A stretch of 64,000 nt of DNA from Argyresthia goedartella (GCA_949825045.1 OX463813.1:4030001-4094000), one strand, 5' to 3'; shown: positions 33,105-44,260, counted from the stretch's first letter. Program-made: numbers and translations. The notes: a model not told the origin generated them from the letters alone.

Positions 33105-33511
33105 GGGTTCCGTACCCGAAGGGTTCCAAACGGGACCCTATTACTAAGACTCCGCTGTCCGTCCGTCCGTCCGTCTGTCACCAGGCTGTATCTCAAGAAC
33201 CTAGCTAGCTATAGAGTTGAAATTTTCACAGATTATGTATTTATGTTGCCGCTATAACAACAAATACTAAAAAACGGGATAAAAGAAATATTTAAGGGGG
33301 CTCCCATACAACAATTCTTTCAATACCACATACAAACTTATGGATGCACCTGGTTACGTACATGGAGTGTGAAAGTAACCGCACCAATAACTTTGTAAAC
33401 AATATTTTGCTGTGTAAAATCCAAACTATTCACTCCACACCATCGCTTCCATTGAACGGTGGTACGGAACCCTTCGTGCGCGATTTAGACTCGCACTTGA
33501 CCGGTTTTTTT
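33105..33511 (+). repeat. Repeat R405, full-length copy (about 405 bp)
   Basis: Starts TTTTTAGGGTTCCGTACCCG and ends TCGCACTTGACCGGTTTTTT. Near-identical blocks are found reversed at 58997-59403 and interrupted at 8262-9005. Non-coding. Confidence 0.88.
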
Positions 33512-34084
33512 ATATTGTTTTGCGGCTTCTGCTCACATAACTCAAGTATCCAGCACATTCCATTCTCAATGACAAGCAGGCGAATGTTTCCATCTACTTA
33601 CGATTCTGCAACGAGACCGTATGATATGTAACTTCCTGACAGAACACTTGTGTAAACTTACAAAGAAGCTTGTTGTAAGGATATTGGGGTGCCGCTCCCG
33701 TACCCTGCAAATACCAGGGTCAGAGTGTCGATGAGGGGGCGGCACCAGCCCCTATCTACAATCCAACCAATATCAGCACTGCTTGCGCTGCAACTTCTCA
33801 CCGGCTTGTCTCGGAAAAGGCAAATCGCACACATCAATGCAGATAAACAGTCGTCTAGGCTCAGACATATCCAACCTTGGTCTCAACTCTCGCAATATAC
33901 CAGGTCTAAATGATCAGCCAAACCACTTCCACGCAACTGCAGAACCTAGCTGCAAGCTGCAAGCAATTTGATCACATTCAAGCAGTGGAGCAGATAATTA
34001 ATAAATATTTAGAATTTCAATTTAATATCTTATAGTTTATGATTATGACAAAAAGCTTTTAGACTTTATATCATACAACAGCAT
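33512..34084. other. Unassigned repeat-like sequence
   Basis: GGGTCAGAGTGTCGATGAGG near 33717 recurs near 34872 as GGGTCAGAGTGTCGATAAGG. Short open frames (33689-33913) resemble no known protein. Confidence 0.35.
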
Positions 34085-34435
34085 CTGGGCAACGTTGAAC
34101 TCCAGCACCACTCAAAGAAGAATGGAAAGAAGTTACCTGGGTATAAACTGAAAGACAAGATGAAGTAGGTATGTAGATATCTATGACAAAACAAAAGTAA
34201 TGACACCCTAACTATCTCATTACAAATAAAATGGAAATGAGCTGGCTACATAGCTGGATATAGAGACAATAGATGGACACAGAAATGGATGGATGGACCA
34301 CGGACAAGCAGTAACAAAGCAAGACGCAGGCTATGTGCCAGATGGTCAGACACAATTGTGACAGTGACTGGTCGAAGATGGTCGGATATGGCTAATGATA
34401 GAGATGTGAATATCCTTGGAGGCGGCATTAACCCA
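34085..34435 (+). pseudogene. RTE-like LINE polymerase C-terminal fragment
   Basis: Conceptual blocks RTMERSYLGIKLKDKM, IKWKWAGYIAGYRDNRW and GRRWSDMANDRD match the tail of the common lepidopteran LINE protein (ML.I.L.D.IRN, K..WAGH..R..DGRW, AG..W...A.DR). Frames are broken. Confidence 0.7.
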
Positions 34436-34439
34436 TGAG

Positions 34440-34650
34440 GGATTCCATACAGATGGGCTAGTATTTAATCGCACATCAAAAATACTGATTTGCACAGCAA
34501 AAACACTAATTATGTTTTAAATATTTTATGTGTACTCAAGTTTATGTTTTAAGTATTTTTTTCCCCTTTTCCCTTCACCTAAGCTACCGCAGCATTTTGC
34601 CCTGATATTTGCTGTGCAAATCAGTATTTTTGGTTCGCAGTTTAATATTT
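34440..34650. repeat. Dispersed repeat with inverted ends (same family as 16500)
   Basis: AAAAATACTGATTTGCACAG and CTGTGCAAATCAGTATTTTT form inverted ends 120 bp apart. The interior TTTATGTTTTAAGTATTTTT and CTTCACCTAAGCTACCGCAG is shared with 16630-16790. Confidence 0.75.
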
Positions 34651-35134
34651 CCCATACAAATATAGTGTATATTTTAATATATGAAAACAAATTAAAATAT
34701 TAACATAAATATAAACATGCATGCAATGAATGAATTGTCAATCTATGTGAAATTGTACAAATAAAAAATTATAGCATGTGATTGATCGTTTATTTACATT
34801 AAATTATTATTATGGTTGATATACATTGTTTCTTTATTACATAGATAAAACATGTACATATTTATATATAGGGTCAGAGTGTCGATAAGGGGTGGCGTTT
34901 TACCTAACTCGTGTTTTGTCTAGGCATAACGCGAGTTAGCTCACAGCGAATTAGGTATACACCGAGAAAGGGAGTGTAGTAGTTGTAAAACAAAAGCAGA
35001 GTCAAAAACTATCACAGGAGCTACAGATTAGTACAGCAACGGACCAGTTACATGTACGTGACTTTACTCCATTAGTGGTATCGTTCTTTATTTGCAAGGA
35101 CAGTAAATCTATGGTAAATGTGGAAATTACTTAC
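34651..35134. other. No recognisable feature
   Basis: AT-rich; includes the second GGGTCAGAGTGTCGAT motif and the sequence after the THAP exon donor. Confidence 0.4.
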
Positions 35135-35305
35135 ATCGAAGTGATCTTCGGAACAGTACATCGTATAAACATTATAATGCTCTGCTTTTACTTGTCGGCA
35201 CCATTTCTCACGCAAGTCTTCTCTAATACGTACAAACATTTTGTTAGGTGAGTTTGTCGAATCGTTCTTGCAAGTTGGTACAAAACATTGCCTATAATAA
35301 CTCAT
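35135..35305 (-). CDS. THAP zinc-finger exon
   Basis: Minus-strand frame from ATG at 35305: CFVPTCKNDSTNSPNKMFV, W-C-R-Q and YCSEDHFD, a THAP-type C2CH DNA-binding domain (C-x4-C near the N-terminus, closing C-x2-H in CSEDHF). THAP domains occur in transcription factors and in P-type transposases. The coding part stops at a near-perfect donor, GAT|GTAAGT (donor at 35129-35134), which suggests a first coding exon with the rest at lower coordinates. The downstream exon was not found. The THAP tail (AVPxxF) would be in the next exon. Confidence 0.65.
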
Positions 35306-35317
35306 TATTAAATACAA

Positions 35318-35600
35318 ATATATCCAATAGTCCTTGAATCCTAGGGCCTATTCAAAATAGTTTTATTTTAATGATTTTGATTGAGGTTATTTTATTGTTT
35401 TGTTTTTTTTGTAATGTTTTTTCCTTTATGGAAAAGGCTAAGAGCTTAAGCCCATACCGCCTGGTCTTATTTTAATTTCTTTTCTTCTCTTCATATTGAT
35501 TGAGGCTAAAAGCCTTGTCTTTCAGTAGGTATTTTCTTCAGTCTTTATTATATATTCGAGGCACATAGCCTTGTCTAACGTATTTATTCTTTAACTTCAT
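35318..35600. other. AT-rich sequence upstream of the THAP exon, no feature recognised
   Basis: T-rich tracts; no promoter motif identified. Confidence 0.35.
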
Positions 35601-36140
35601 AATCCAGTATGTTTAGGTCAATCCGTGTTGTCAAATCAGGTATAATTTTTTTTGTTGGAGGGGAAAATAATGGAATTACCCATGCCCAGGAGTCAGACCT
35701 CCCTGCTATGTCCGGGTCCCCACATATTGAGCGGGCATCAGCTCGTGTGGTATACGGACTAAAAACAACCCCTTTGTTTTTACAGTTGTCTTAGAAAGAA
35801 TTAACTGTGAGCCACGGGGTTAACTGTGAGCCATGGACCTTCAAATCAGGTATCAATTTTCCTCCAGTATTTATAGGTCACATCCGAGTTGTCAAATCAG
35901 GTAGTATAGGTCTATTCCGGTGTATTATTATTTTTCAAATAACTCCAATGGTACTCTTGATAAAATTATAAATAATAGGGTAAAATGCTTCTATATTCTT
36001 AAGGAAATCCTGAATAGAGCGCGGGACATCCAGGGCTTCTTTGTAAATGCTCAATAAGCTGTCAATGAATACTAGTCTTTGTATATTGAATTGAGGGCAA
36101 TCAAAAAATATAGGTATGATTTAGAGATTGGTTTTCAGAA

Positions 36141-37286
36141 TTACAAAATATACAATTTGGGGAAAATCATTTTCAATCTATGTAAATATTCATTAAATCT
36201 GCCATGTCCAATTCTCAAACGATAAATTGTTGTGTAAAAGTTTCTATGTAGATATTTTCCGACGATAAACCATGGTACCATTTTCCTTTTATTTGTGTCG
36301 TTTCTCCAATGAAGCATCCATTGATGTTTAATATTCGTTCTAATGTCGGTTTTGCAATCTGAAGCTGGCAACTTAATGTTCTTGACAGGTATTTGGTGAA
36401 TATTGGGGTTTTTTATTATAGAGCTGGCAAGTTTATCAGCGAGTTCGTTGCCAGAGACGCCAATGTGAGATGGTGTCCAAAACAAACTTATTTCTCTATC
36501 TTGATTGAGCCAAAGCCTACTAATTTTCTGCCTTAAGTTATAAATATTATAGTTTGTGCTACCATTGTACGTGGGATTTGACAGTGCCATTAAAACGCTC
36601 ATGCTGTCCGAAAGTATCAACCATTTCTTGAAACTGAGGTAATTTGATTCTATATATTCTAAAGATGCATAAATGGCTTGAGCTACTGCTGCGTATATAC
36701 TTGCATTTGATGGCAATCTGAACCCATGTCCCAATTTAGTGAAAGGATCATAGTAAGCCATGGAGACGTTTTCGTTACATTTTGAGCCATCTGTATAAAT
36801 TTGTCTAAACTCTCTGTGTTCATCCAATTTATTGTAAACTGCATATTTATCACTCAGTGTCCTATCTATGTGAATCTTTAACCCACAGAATTTGCTCTCA
36901 TATGATCCTTCATAACAAGGCAAAGTACTACTATTGTAGATATTATATTTACTCTTATGAGTTAAAGTTTCTTGAATGTTACAAGTTAAAAAGTTATTAG
37001 AGTTAAGCATTAGTAGTTTAGAAAGAAGGAGATTGCCATCTTCAGACAACAACTTGTTAATGAAATTAAGTTTTAAATTATTGAATCTGATCATTAATGG
37101 ACACAAGTTACACTCAACCTGAACTGAATTAATTGGAGATGACTTAAAGGCTCTTAAGATTAATCTTAAATTTATATTTTGGATCTTTTCAAGTTTATCT
37201 ACTAATTTTGGATCTATACAATAACAGAAAAAACCATAGTCAAAGTGACTTCTTACCCCCGGCATCGGCACCCCAATGGCTGCCAA
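36141..37286 (-). CDS. I-like LINE RNase H region, 381-aa open frame
   Basis: Removes RNA from the cDNA hybrid in the family. Motifs: IYTDGSKCNE (first D), AVAQAIYASLEYI, where the usual catalytic Glu position appears as Gln, LILSDSMSVLMAL (D) and LFWTPSHIGVSGNELADKLA (H and last D). After a frame slip at about 36140, a tail with FFDCPQFNIQR continues to about 35945. Confidence 0.85.
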   Translation of the reverse strand: MAAIGVPMPGVRSHFDYGFFCYCIDPKLVDKLEKIQNINLRLILRAFKSSPINSVQVECNLCPLMIRFNNLKLNFINKLLSEDGNLLLSKLLMLNSNNFLTCNIQETLTHKSKYNIYNSSTLPCYEGSYESKFCGLKIHIDRTLSDKYAVYNKLDEHREFRQIYTDGSKCNENVSMAYYDPFTKLGHGFRLPSNASIYAAVAQAIYASLEYIESNYLSFKKWLILSDSMSVLMALSNPTYNGSTNYNIYNLRQKISRLWLNQDREISLFWTPSHIGVSGNELADKLASSIIKNPNIHQIPVKNIKLPASDCKTDIRTNIKHQWMLHWRNDTNKRKMVPWFIVGKYLHRNFYTTIYRLRIGHGRFNEYLHRLKMIFPKLYIL

Positions 37287-37544
37287 CTAAAGATCTTAAA
37301 CTGTTGGTAGCTCTTAAAGATCGTTCCGTTATGCAATCAACATATCTACACCATGAGAGATTCTGGTAAAAACTACACCCAAAAATTTTATTTGAGATTG
37401 AATTGGTAATAAGTTATTGTCATATTGTAGCTTAACTGGGATGAATTTTTTCTTTGAGAATATGACTACCTACTTTACTTTTAGCTGGACTAATTTCTAA
37501 ATTTAAATATTGAAAGTAACTATGTAATTTTTCCAGTGCTAAAT

Positions 37545-38145
37545 TTAATTTTTGAGTTGTGTGTGTGTGATGTTATTACCACTGTAATAAATAGCCAAAT
37601 CATCGGCAAACTGTAAGTTGCTGACTTCTGTTCCTAACATTTCATTGAGCCTGTGGATGTTGAGAATATACAATAAAGGGCTCAAAATGCCACCTTGACA
37701 GACGCCTTTAGTTGACAATCTAGGCCCAAAAATATTATTGCAACTCATCTTAACATAAACTTCTCTTCCACTGATAAACTCATAAATCCACCTAACACAT
37801 TTTTCAGGTATTCCCAAAGAAGAATGAATGGTACATAAAACAGAATGATTAATGTTATTGAATGCTCCTACAATATCGAAAAAAAATACAGACAAGATGT
37901 TTATTACTGTTAACCGCAGCGTCAGTATCATGGAAGAGATGCCCTATACTTTCTCTTGCTGACCGACCACGACGAACCCCGAACTGATTTCTTGGAAGAA
38001 TATGATTGGATTCAATATAAAACTCAATAAGTTGCTCAAAAAGTTTACCTGCACAAGATGTTAATGCAATGGGACGGTAAGAGTCTGCATCATTTGGATC
38101 TTTTCCTGCTTTTAGAATTGGAACCAAGCAATCTTGCTGTAATGG
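37545..38145 (-). pseudogene. I-like LINE reverse transcriptase core, frameshifted
   Basis: VPILKAGKDPNDADSYRPIA and FGVRRGRSARESI in the 37855-38127 frame. Then FFDIVGAFNNINHSVL, GVCQGGILSPLLYI and LQFADDLAIYYSG (FADD catalytic motif) in the 37545-37931 frame. A slip in an A/T run near 37870 joins them. Confidence 0.85.
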
Positions 38146-39940
38146 TACACGAGAGTCAGTACATTTGATACTTCATTTTGCGTGACAGAGGGCTAGCCCA
38201 TCGCCGCGCTGTTTTGAATACGAGAATCGGTTCATATAACGTTTGGGGTTTTGAGTAGCTCAGGGTAAGGTAGCAAAAAACAATGAGCCGACGCGTGGGA
38301 TGGTTCGAGGAAGGTTACAGGTCAGGTTTTTTTTGTCGCATTCCTGCGGAATGTGTAGGGATCAGAGCCGATTTGGCTGCGCGCTGAATAAATTATGAAT
38401 AACTAAATAATGGAAGGTTATTATGGAACGATACGGAGAAAGCTATTATGTTGACTGCAAATATACAATTGCGTTTGTTTGGTATGATATGGCGAGTTTG
38501 ACACCACGGGTATGAATCTCATTCTAGTGGTCTTTGTCTAGCGCGCTAGCGGTCGGGAAGACTTAATTAATCGCAACATGCTTTTATGGTCAGCGATCAA
38601 CAGATTCTGTGTATCGGCAGTACCAAATGATTTGAGTGATAACCTACGGTTGATCATAGTGAATATGCGTACACACAATTTGTAGAACGGCGGATCTGCA
38701 TGGCATGGTTGAAATTAGACCCTGTGTAGTTAGTGATAAGAAGCTTCGCTTTGGCAGAGCGTGTTCGCAAAGGACGCCATTTTTTTTTCAGACATGTGGG
38801 ATGTATAAATACGATAGCGGGGGAAGGGAGAGCATTCAGTCTCAGCGTCTCAGCGATAATGGACGTGGTATAACACTAGGATTTTAGACTAGGCTAGACA
38901 GGAGTTTAGTTGCGGCTAAACCTAGGTTGGCAGGGCATAGGGAGACTGTTTGATCGATGAGGTTCCGCGGATGGAAATAACAAATTCAGAACAAAGTTAA
39001 ACCGGTGTCAACACAGATAACCTATCCTGTTGATATTTTGACATTTGAGTGTTGTCGGGGACTCGCGAAGAGATCAAATTACAGTCTAAAGTTCATTGTT
39101 TAGGACCGGGTAGTTTGTTTTGCTTTGCCTTGGGTCAGTTTGGATTCAAGTTGCATCTTTAAATTAAATGTAAATTTCGCTGGAGGTCTAATGTGTAGGC
39201 TGAGTCAAATTTATATGATTAGGCTCAGTCGAGGACGTGCTGAGGTTAGTGGAATTCATAGTTCGGTATTTATCGAACTATGCACTTCGCTATGGTGAGG
39301 GTTAGATCTCCTAAAGCGCTAATGACAACGTTTCGATAACATCCAGCTCAAATTGCGCAGAGTTGAAGGTTTCAAAACGTTACGGACCTTTTGAGGTAAC
39401 CGCTAGTTCAAACCCATTTCGGAAAATCAAATCGCAATTGTGTAAACCGGTCTATTCGGATCGTTATTGCCGTGAACTAATTATATAATTGGAACCACCA
39501 CAAGCCGCTACTAGCGAGCACATGAAATATCATTGAGTACTCACGTCGTAAAACTACGACGGATATCTATACGATATCCCAAACAAATATTACAAATCGT
39601 GGTCGACCACTAAAAGAAGTTCCAAGCGCCCATATATACAAAAAAAAAAAATGGTACCATCACACAAAATACAACAACGATCGATCTGGCGCAATACACC
39701 GCTAACTGATGCGAAATACCGGCTTGCGGACATATATGCTTTCTCTGTCTAACTTGAAACTGTAACTTCCTGAATCAATCTCCACGTTCGACTATTGTAC
39801 GCCTAACGAACGAGAAATTCAGACTTATCATTCTTAACTTACAAATTTTACAGCTGAATCGGGACATCTCTTTTTGGGGTAGGTAGAATAGACGATCATA
39901 GCTACAGATAGCGGTGGCTCGACCTTAGCCTTTTATGCCG
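38146..39940. mobile_element. 1.8-kb unclassified insertion inside the I-like LINE
   Basis: Splits RT coding between IPKEWKQC-like (39945) and VPILKAG (38120). It starts with a GCGTGACAGAGGGCTAGCCC block also found at 22594. It has no recognisable protein. It contains a TATA box TATAAATA (38804-38811) with a TCAGT initiator-like motif 25-30 bp downstream (38836-38840), suggestive of an LTR promoter. No clear LTR pair, TIR or target duplication was found. Confidence 0.55.
38804..38840 (+). promoter_or_regulatory. TATA box plus insect-type initiator
   Basis: TATAAATA at 38804-38811 and ATTCAGT at 38834-38840. The spacing from TATA to the initiator A is about 34 bp, slightly long but plausible for insects. 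Confidence 0.4.
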
Positions 39941-40503
39941 TTACATTGTTTCCACTCTTTTGGAATTATTGATTGTTCCCAGAGTAAATTTAAAATATTT
40001 AAAAATTTCACAAGGCAATCTGTTTCCAGTTTTTGAAACATTTTGTAAGAAATGCAATCTAAACCAAAGGTTGTGTCGTTTACGTGACTTGATAGCTGCT
40101 TTTAACTCATCTATGGTGAATGGATTGATAATGTTACTATTGTTGATAATGTTACTATTAATGTTACTAATATTTATTAACAATGAAAGTAACCAAAATA
40201 TATGAATTAAAAATAAAATAGAAACACTAAAAGAAACAACTACGCGAATAAACCACCCCGGGATAATTTATTTATTTGCATTGGTTGTGAAACAAAGTCA
40301 GGTGTATATTTCCTTAAAAAGTTATTTATCCAAAATATTTCATTATCATTATTTAGTTTCGTACTTTTATTGTAGGATTTATTAAATTTACGCATAGTTT
40401 GCCAAATTTTAGAAATTTGAGTGGATCTATTTATTTCAGTACAGTATTCCTTCCAACTATTTAATCTTTCTAATTTAATAATAAGTTTTTTCTCAGCCTG
40501 CAT
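39941..40503 (-). pseudogene. I-like LINE, EN-RT linker and RT start, broken
   Basis: Frames 40503-40240 (LNSWKEYCTEINRSTQISKI, WQTMRKFNKS) and 40183-39941 (PFTIDELKAAIKSRKRHN) are the palm-entry region of the polymerase. Stops separate them. Confidence 0.75.
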
Positions 40504-40538
40504 TTTTTTAAATTAATATAGTTTAAATCACTAGGATC

Positions 40539-41495
40539 TTATTTAAATATAATAAAAGCTTCATTACTTCTTTGAACTGAATTAGCACACTTTTCATTCC
40601 ACCCTGGCAGAGGAGGATGCCGGTATTTAAAATTGCTTCCTGTCTGTTTCGAGCTATTATTATTCATATTTGAATTTTGGGCCTGACTTCTAAACATCGA
40701 TTGATTAATAGCTTTATGAATGATATCATAATAGTCATAGTAAGACTGTATAGGATCGTTATGGTTAATAATAAATTCTTTAAGCATAGTGTTGGCGAGC
40801 TTTGAAAACTTATTCCAATTTACTAGCCGTAGATTAGGTCTTTTGAGTGCAGCTGTGTTATTTTGAGAAATAAAGTTGTTTGTAGAAGAATCAGTGATAG
40901 TGTTGAACAAAATCTCAGTTATTGTAGGTAGATGATAACTTCCCAGGGGATCATCATATACTGTCCAATTGCAATTAAGGGCTATAGAGGGACTGACTAT
41001 TGTTAAATCCAAACCATTTGGTCTCCAGTTATTTGTACCTACAGTTGTTGGTTGTGTGTCATTTAATAACACTAAATTGCATTCATTTACAGCGTCGAGG
41101 ACATCTCTTCCACGAGGACTGACAGATTGGCAACCCCACATGGTGTGATGTGCATTGACATCACCTGCTACTAAGCATGGTTGTGTTAAGGTATTAATAA
41201 AATTAACAAATTTTGTTTTTCTAAAAGTAGGACTACAATTTGTCGGGATATAAAGAATGGCCATTGATAATGAACTGTTATTAAAGTTTATTTTGATAGC
41301 AATATTCTGAAGTGAATCATCAAAAAATGTTTTTAATCTACTGTATTGTATGTTGTTACGAATGACTATGGCAACACCATTGTGTTTATTGCCACAATCA
41401 TTGCGTTCTATTGAGTATCCTTTAATATTTAAACGTTGTCTAGGCTTGAGCCAAGTTTCGCAAACTAAAGCTGTGTCAATATTATTTTCATACAA
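40539..41495 (-). CDS. I-like LINE apurinic-type endonuclease domain, 318 aa
   Basis: Nicks target DNA to prime reverse transcription. Motifs: ALVCETWLKP (catalytic E), YSIERNDCGNKHNGVAIVI, LVAGDVNAHHTMWGC (D and N), WRPNGLDLTIVSPS. The closing SDH motif reads SYHLPTI, with Asp changed to Tyr, so the domain is probably inactive. The true frame likely starts upstream of 41495. Confidence 0.85.
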   Translation of the reverse strand: MYENNIDTALVCETWLKPRQRLNIKGYSIERNDCGNKHNGVAIVIRNNIQYSRLKTFFDDSLQNIAIKINFNNSSLSMAILYIPTNCSPTFRKTKFVNFINTLTQPCLVAGDVNAHHTMWGCQSVSPRGRDVLDAVNECNLVLLNDTQPTTVGTNNWRPNGLDLTIVSPSIALNCNWTVYDDPLGSYHLPTITEILFNTITDSSTNNFISQNNTAALKRPNLRLVNWNKFSKLANTMLKEFIINHNDPIQSYYDYYDIIHKAINQSMFRSQAQNSNMNNNSSKQTGSNFKYRHPPLPGWNEKCANSVQRSNEAFIIFK

Positions 41496-41554
41496 AAATT
41501 GAGTAAAAATATGACGATTACATAACAGACTTTGAGCATTCCACTGTACTATTT

Positions 41555-42691
41555 TTAATTTGTCTGTGAAATTGTACTAATGTTCTTGGTATCACTGGAG
41601 TTGAAAAAATCGCTTAAAACATCTAACACATTTTTAGAGGATATTGGGGTATCTTGTGTCTTATTTAATGTTATAATTTTTATAATGCTTTGCACTAAGA
41701 GATTCAGTGCCTTGTCATTTGATTTTAATAATGTCAAGAGATCAAGAGGCTTCTTAGGGCCGAGAGGTGGGAAATTTCCATTTTTGAATATGTCAGCGAA
41801 TGATGGTGTCTGAACTTTTTGTCTGTTTTCTTGTATTTTCTTTTGCTTAATTGGACACTGAGCTGAAATGCTAACGTAATTGCCATCGCAATGGAAGCAT
41901 TTGGCCTGTTCGATCGGAGTTTTACAAACTTTATATGAGTGGTCTTCTTTACAGATGGAGCAGCGCTCGGAGTTCTTGCAAAACTTTGCTAAATGGCCAT
42001 ACCTGAGACACCGGAAACATTGTTTGACTGGTGGCACATACGCTGAGATGTCATGCCGCCAACCGTCCAAATCTACGTAGTCTGGAAGAACTGACGTCGC
42101 GAAGGTGATGGCTACTGTCTGCAGCGGCTGTTGAATGAATTTATCATCAACTTTGGTCCTTTTTGTGAATCTTCGAACAGATATTATTTTCTTGTAACTT
42201 GATAGCATTGTGAATATCTTTTTGTTTGTCAAGTTGGTGGGTACATTTTTAATTATACCAGTAATTTCAGTGCTTGAAGCTGGTATATTGGCCTTAAATT
42301 GGTAGTCTTTTAAAAATGTAGCATTGTTCAAGAAGGCATTAGCAAGGCTGGCTTTTTCGAAGTATATGTCAATTTTGAACTTGTTCATTGACCTAAGATA
42401 TTTGATTCCTTTATTAAACCTTTTGTTACAGCTAGATATGGACATTAGGTTTTGGGTTCCTATAGGTATATCCGCATTGGAAGACTCTACGAATACTACA
42501 AATTCTGTAGCACCGAAATCCTCAGGGTATCGTCTCTTATAATCTGTTACCAGATAAGGTTTGTACTTATCTGCGCTTTCGACCTCTGACTCGGACGACG
42601 ACGTGGAGTCTCCTTCACTTTTCTCTTCAGCCTCATTATGTGTCAAAGGTAAAAAGCTGCATACAGCCAACGATGACGTTACAGAGGGCAA
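41555..42691 (-). CDS. I-like LINE ORF1 (gag-like zinc-knuckle protein), 378 aa
   Basis: RNA-binding particle protein. An acidic N-terminus (SEGDSTSSSESEVE) is followed by a mid-domain and a knuckle cluster: CFRCLRYGHLAKFC (CX2CX4HX4C), CSICKEDHSYKVC and CFHCDGNYVSISAQC, the last with its His position as Tyr. It is open from 42691 to its stop at 41555, and the pol ORF begins just downstream. Confidence 0.88.
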   Translation of the reverse strand: MPSVTSSLAVCSFLPLTHNEAEEKSEGDSTSSSESEVESADKYKPYLVTDYKRRYPEDFGATEFVVFVESSNADIPIGTQNLMSISSCNKRFNKGIKYLRSMNKFKIDIYFEKASLANAFLNNATFLKDYQFKANIPASSTEITGIIKNVPTNLTNKKIFTMLSSYKKIISVRRFTKRTKVDDKFIQQPLQTVAITFATSVLPDYVDLDGWRHDISAYVPPVKQCFRCLRYGHLAKFCKNSERCSICKEDHSYKVCKTPIEQAKCFHCDGNYVSISAQCPIKQKKIQENRQKVQTPSFADIFKNGNFPPLGPKKPLDLLTLLKSNDKALNLLVQSIIKIITLNKTQDTPISSKNVLDVLSDFFNSSDTKNISTISQTN

Positions 42692-42700
42692 ATAGAAATC

Positions 42701-43514
42701 AGATATATTTATTAGAAAATAAAATAATTTACTGCATATTTTTCAAATTTGAATTAAGAAAATTTAACACTAAGCTTATTCCTCCAAATGGTTTTTAGCA
42801 CAGAACTACTTTCAAAATATGGACAATGCCCATTGTATGAAATCACATTAAATAATCAAAACCAGTAAAATCATGCATTATTGTGTTATTTCCTTACAAT
42901 ATGAACAAGAAATTAGTTGCCGGTTATACGCTTAAGTGTACAGTTTGATATTCAGTTCAAAAGTTACACTAGAAATTGTATTGAACTACCCTCAAAGTTT
43001 CAAATATATATTCCTTTTTATTATCCTCCAAATATTATGCCGTAATTTACGTGATTTTTTCCAGTTCTGTAGAGTTTTTTTTTATCTAGTCTGCAATCAA
43101 TTATTATTCTACATTACTTTCAATCGGGCATGCTGTGCAAATAACCATTTAAATTAGTGTAATTTCTTGTAAAATTCTATCAGACACAGTTTTTAAGGAA
43201 AATCGTTGGGAAAGTTTAGATTGGGCAAAAGCGTCAATATTTTGGCTTTCACCCCTACACACTTCACAACTACACTCCTACCCTCCGATGTCCGATAAAG
43301 ACAGACGTGTTTACTATTCAATCTGCACTAAATTCAAAAAACATTGTTTAAAGCAACTTTTCACAACTACAAAGTACAATTTATTAAACCCGAAACTCTG
43401 TTCTAAAGGAATCAGCAACAACCTATCCTGTGTGTCTGTGTTATCGTGTGTATAGCAGTGAATTTAGTTTGGTCATACTGCGTGTGACTTTCGCTGCCAC
43501 CACAGAGCTACAAG
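42701..43514. other. Unassigned AT-rich sequence with a possible exon border
   Basis: No coding frame. CTACAAG|GTAAGTAAG at 43508-43523 is a strong donor-like site after a moderately GC-rich stretch (43380-43514). It could end a non-coding first exon, without further support. Confidence 0.3.
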
Positions 43515-43603
43515 GTAAGTAAGTAAACAACAATGGATTGCTTCAATTTTTTTATTAGGTACTTTTTATTTATATTTTAAAAGTAATTTTCGTACGTATG
43601 TAT

Positions 43604-43812
43604 TGTAATAAAACTATATAATAATCACAAATATTAATAATTATATCGTCTTTACAACACTTTTTGCTCTTACAACACTTTTTGCTTATGATCTTGATTT
43701 GGTAGAAGCTGGTAATCGACTGAGCTCGAGGACTGAAGCTCGACGAGGTGCCATTCGCCGGAAGGGGCGGAATCACAATCGTTTCGCTCCATTCTCTGAC
43801 CGTGCCCTCCTG
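43604..43812 (-). repeat. LTR-2 3' LTR (R-U5-like part)
   Basis: Matches 48395-48600 with a few changes (AGAGC/ACAAG, GAATC/GAACC). The upstream U3-like part differs from the 5' LTR. Confidence 0.75.
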
Positions 43813-43969
43813 CATTGTGTTCGTCCTCGCACACGTCTCTCTAGAGAACTTCTGAAATGTAGAAAACAACATTCTGTTAATAGTTTACTCAAACTATATA
43901 GTAGATAACTGTGGAGGATAACCGAGCTTCTGATCCTCTAACAATTAGCTAATCCTGAGCAACAGAGAT

Positions 43970-44260
43970 CTTATTTACACAATGGATCCGATTTTCCAAC
44001 TTGATGAGTACATTCCAACTCTAAGCCATACACTCTTCAAGCTTCCGGTTTATCGACCCAATGTTGTGTAAATTCAGTCTCCCGCTCATAATACAATTAG
44101 TCAATTGAAGTGATGACCAGTCGTTCAGTCCAAGCACGGAGATCTCGTGTACACAATGCATCCGATTTTCCAACTTGGAGTATGTTCCAACTCTAAGCTA
44201 CACTACTCTTCAATTCTACCGGTTTATCGATCCTATGTTGTGTAAACCCTGTCTCCTTCT
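43970..44260 (-). repeat. Duplicated block between LTR-2 pol and 3' LTR
   Basis: Two diverged direct copies (about 43970-44095 and 44140-44255) share ACACAATG(G/C)ATCCGATTTT, CCAACTT and GGTTTATCGA..TGTTGTGTAAA. Confidence 0.8.

Larger units (their letters stand above)
35601..42700 (-). mobile_element. I-clade-like LINE with RNase H, near full length, interrupted
   Basis: Sense order on the minus strand: ORF1 (42691-41555), endonuclease (41495-40539), RT (about 40500-37545), RNase H (37286-36141) and a Cys/His-rich tail to about 35945, then 3' UTR. The pol frame is broken by several stops or shifts and by foreign sequence at 38146-39940. gag plus EN plus RT plus RNase H is the layout of I-clade elements. 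Confidence 0.88.

Noticed and set aside
43570..43872. 100-aa minus-strand ORF at the LTR-2 3' end
   Set aside because: Lies mostly within the LTR and is repeated in the 5' LTR; no protein feature.
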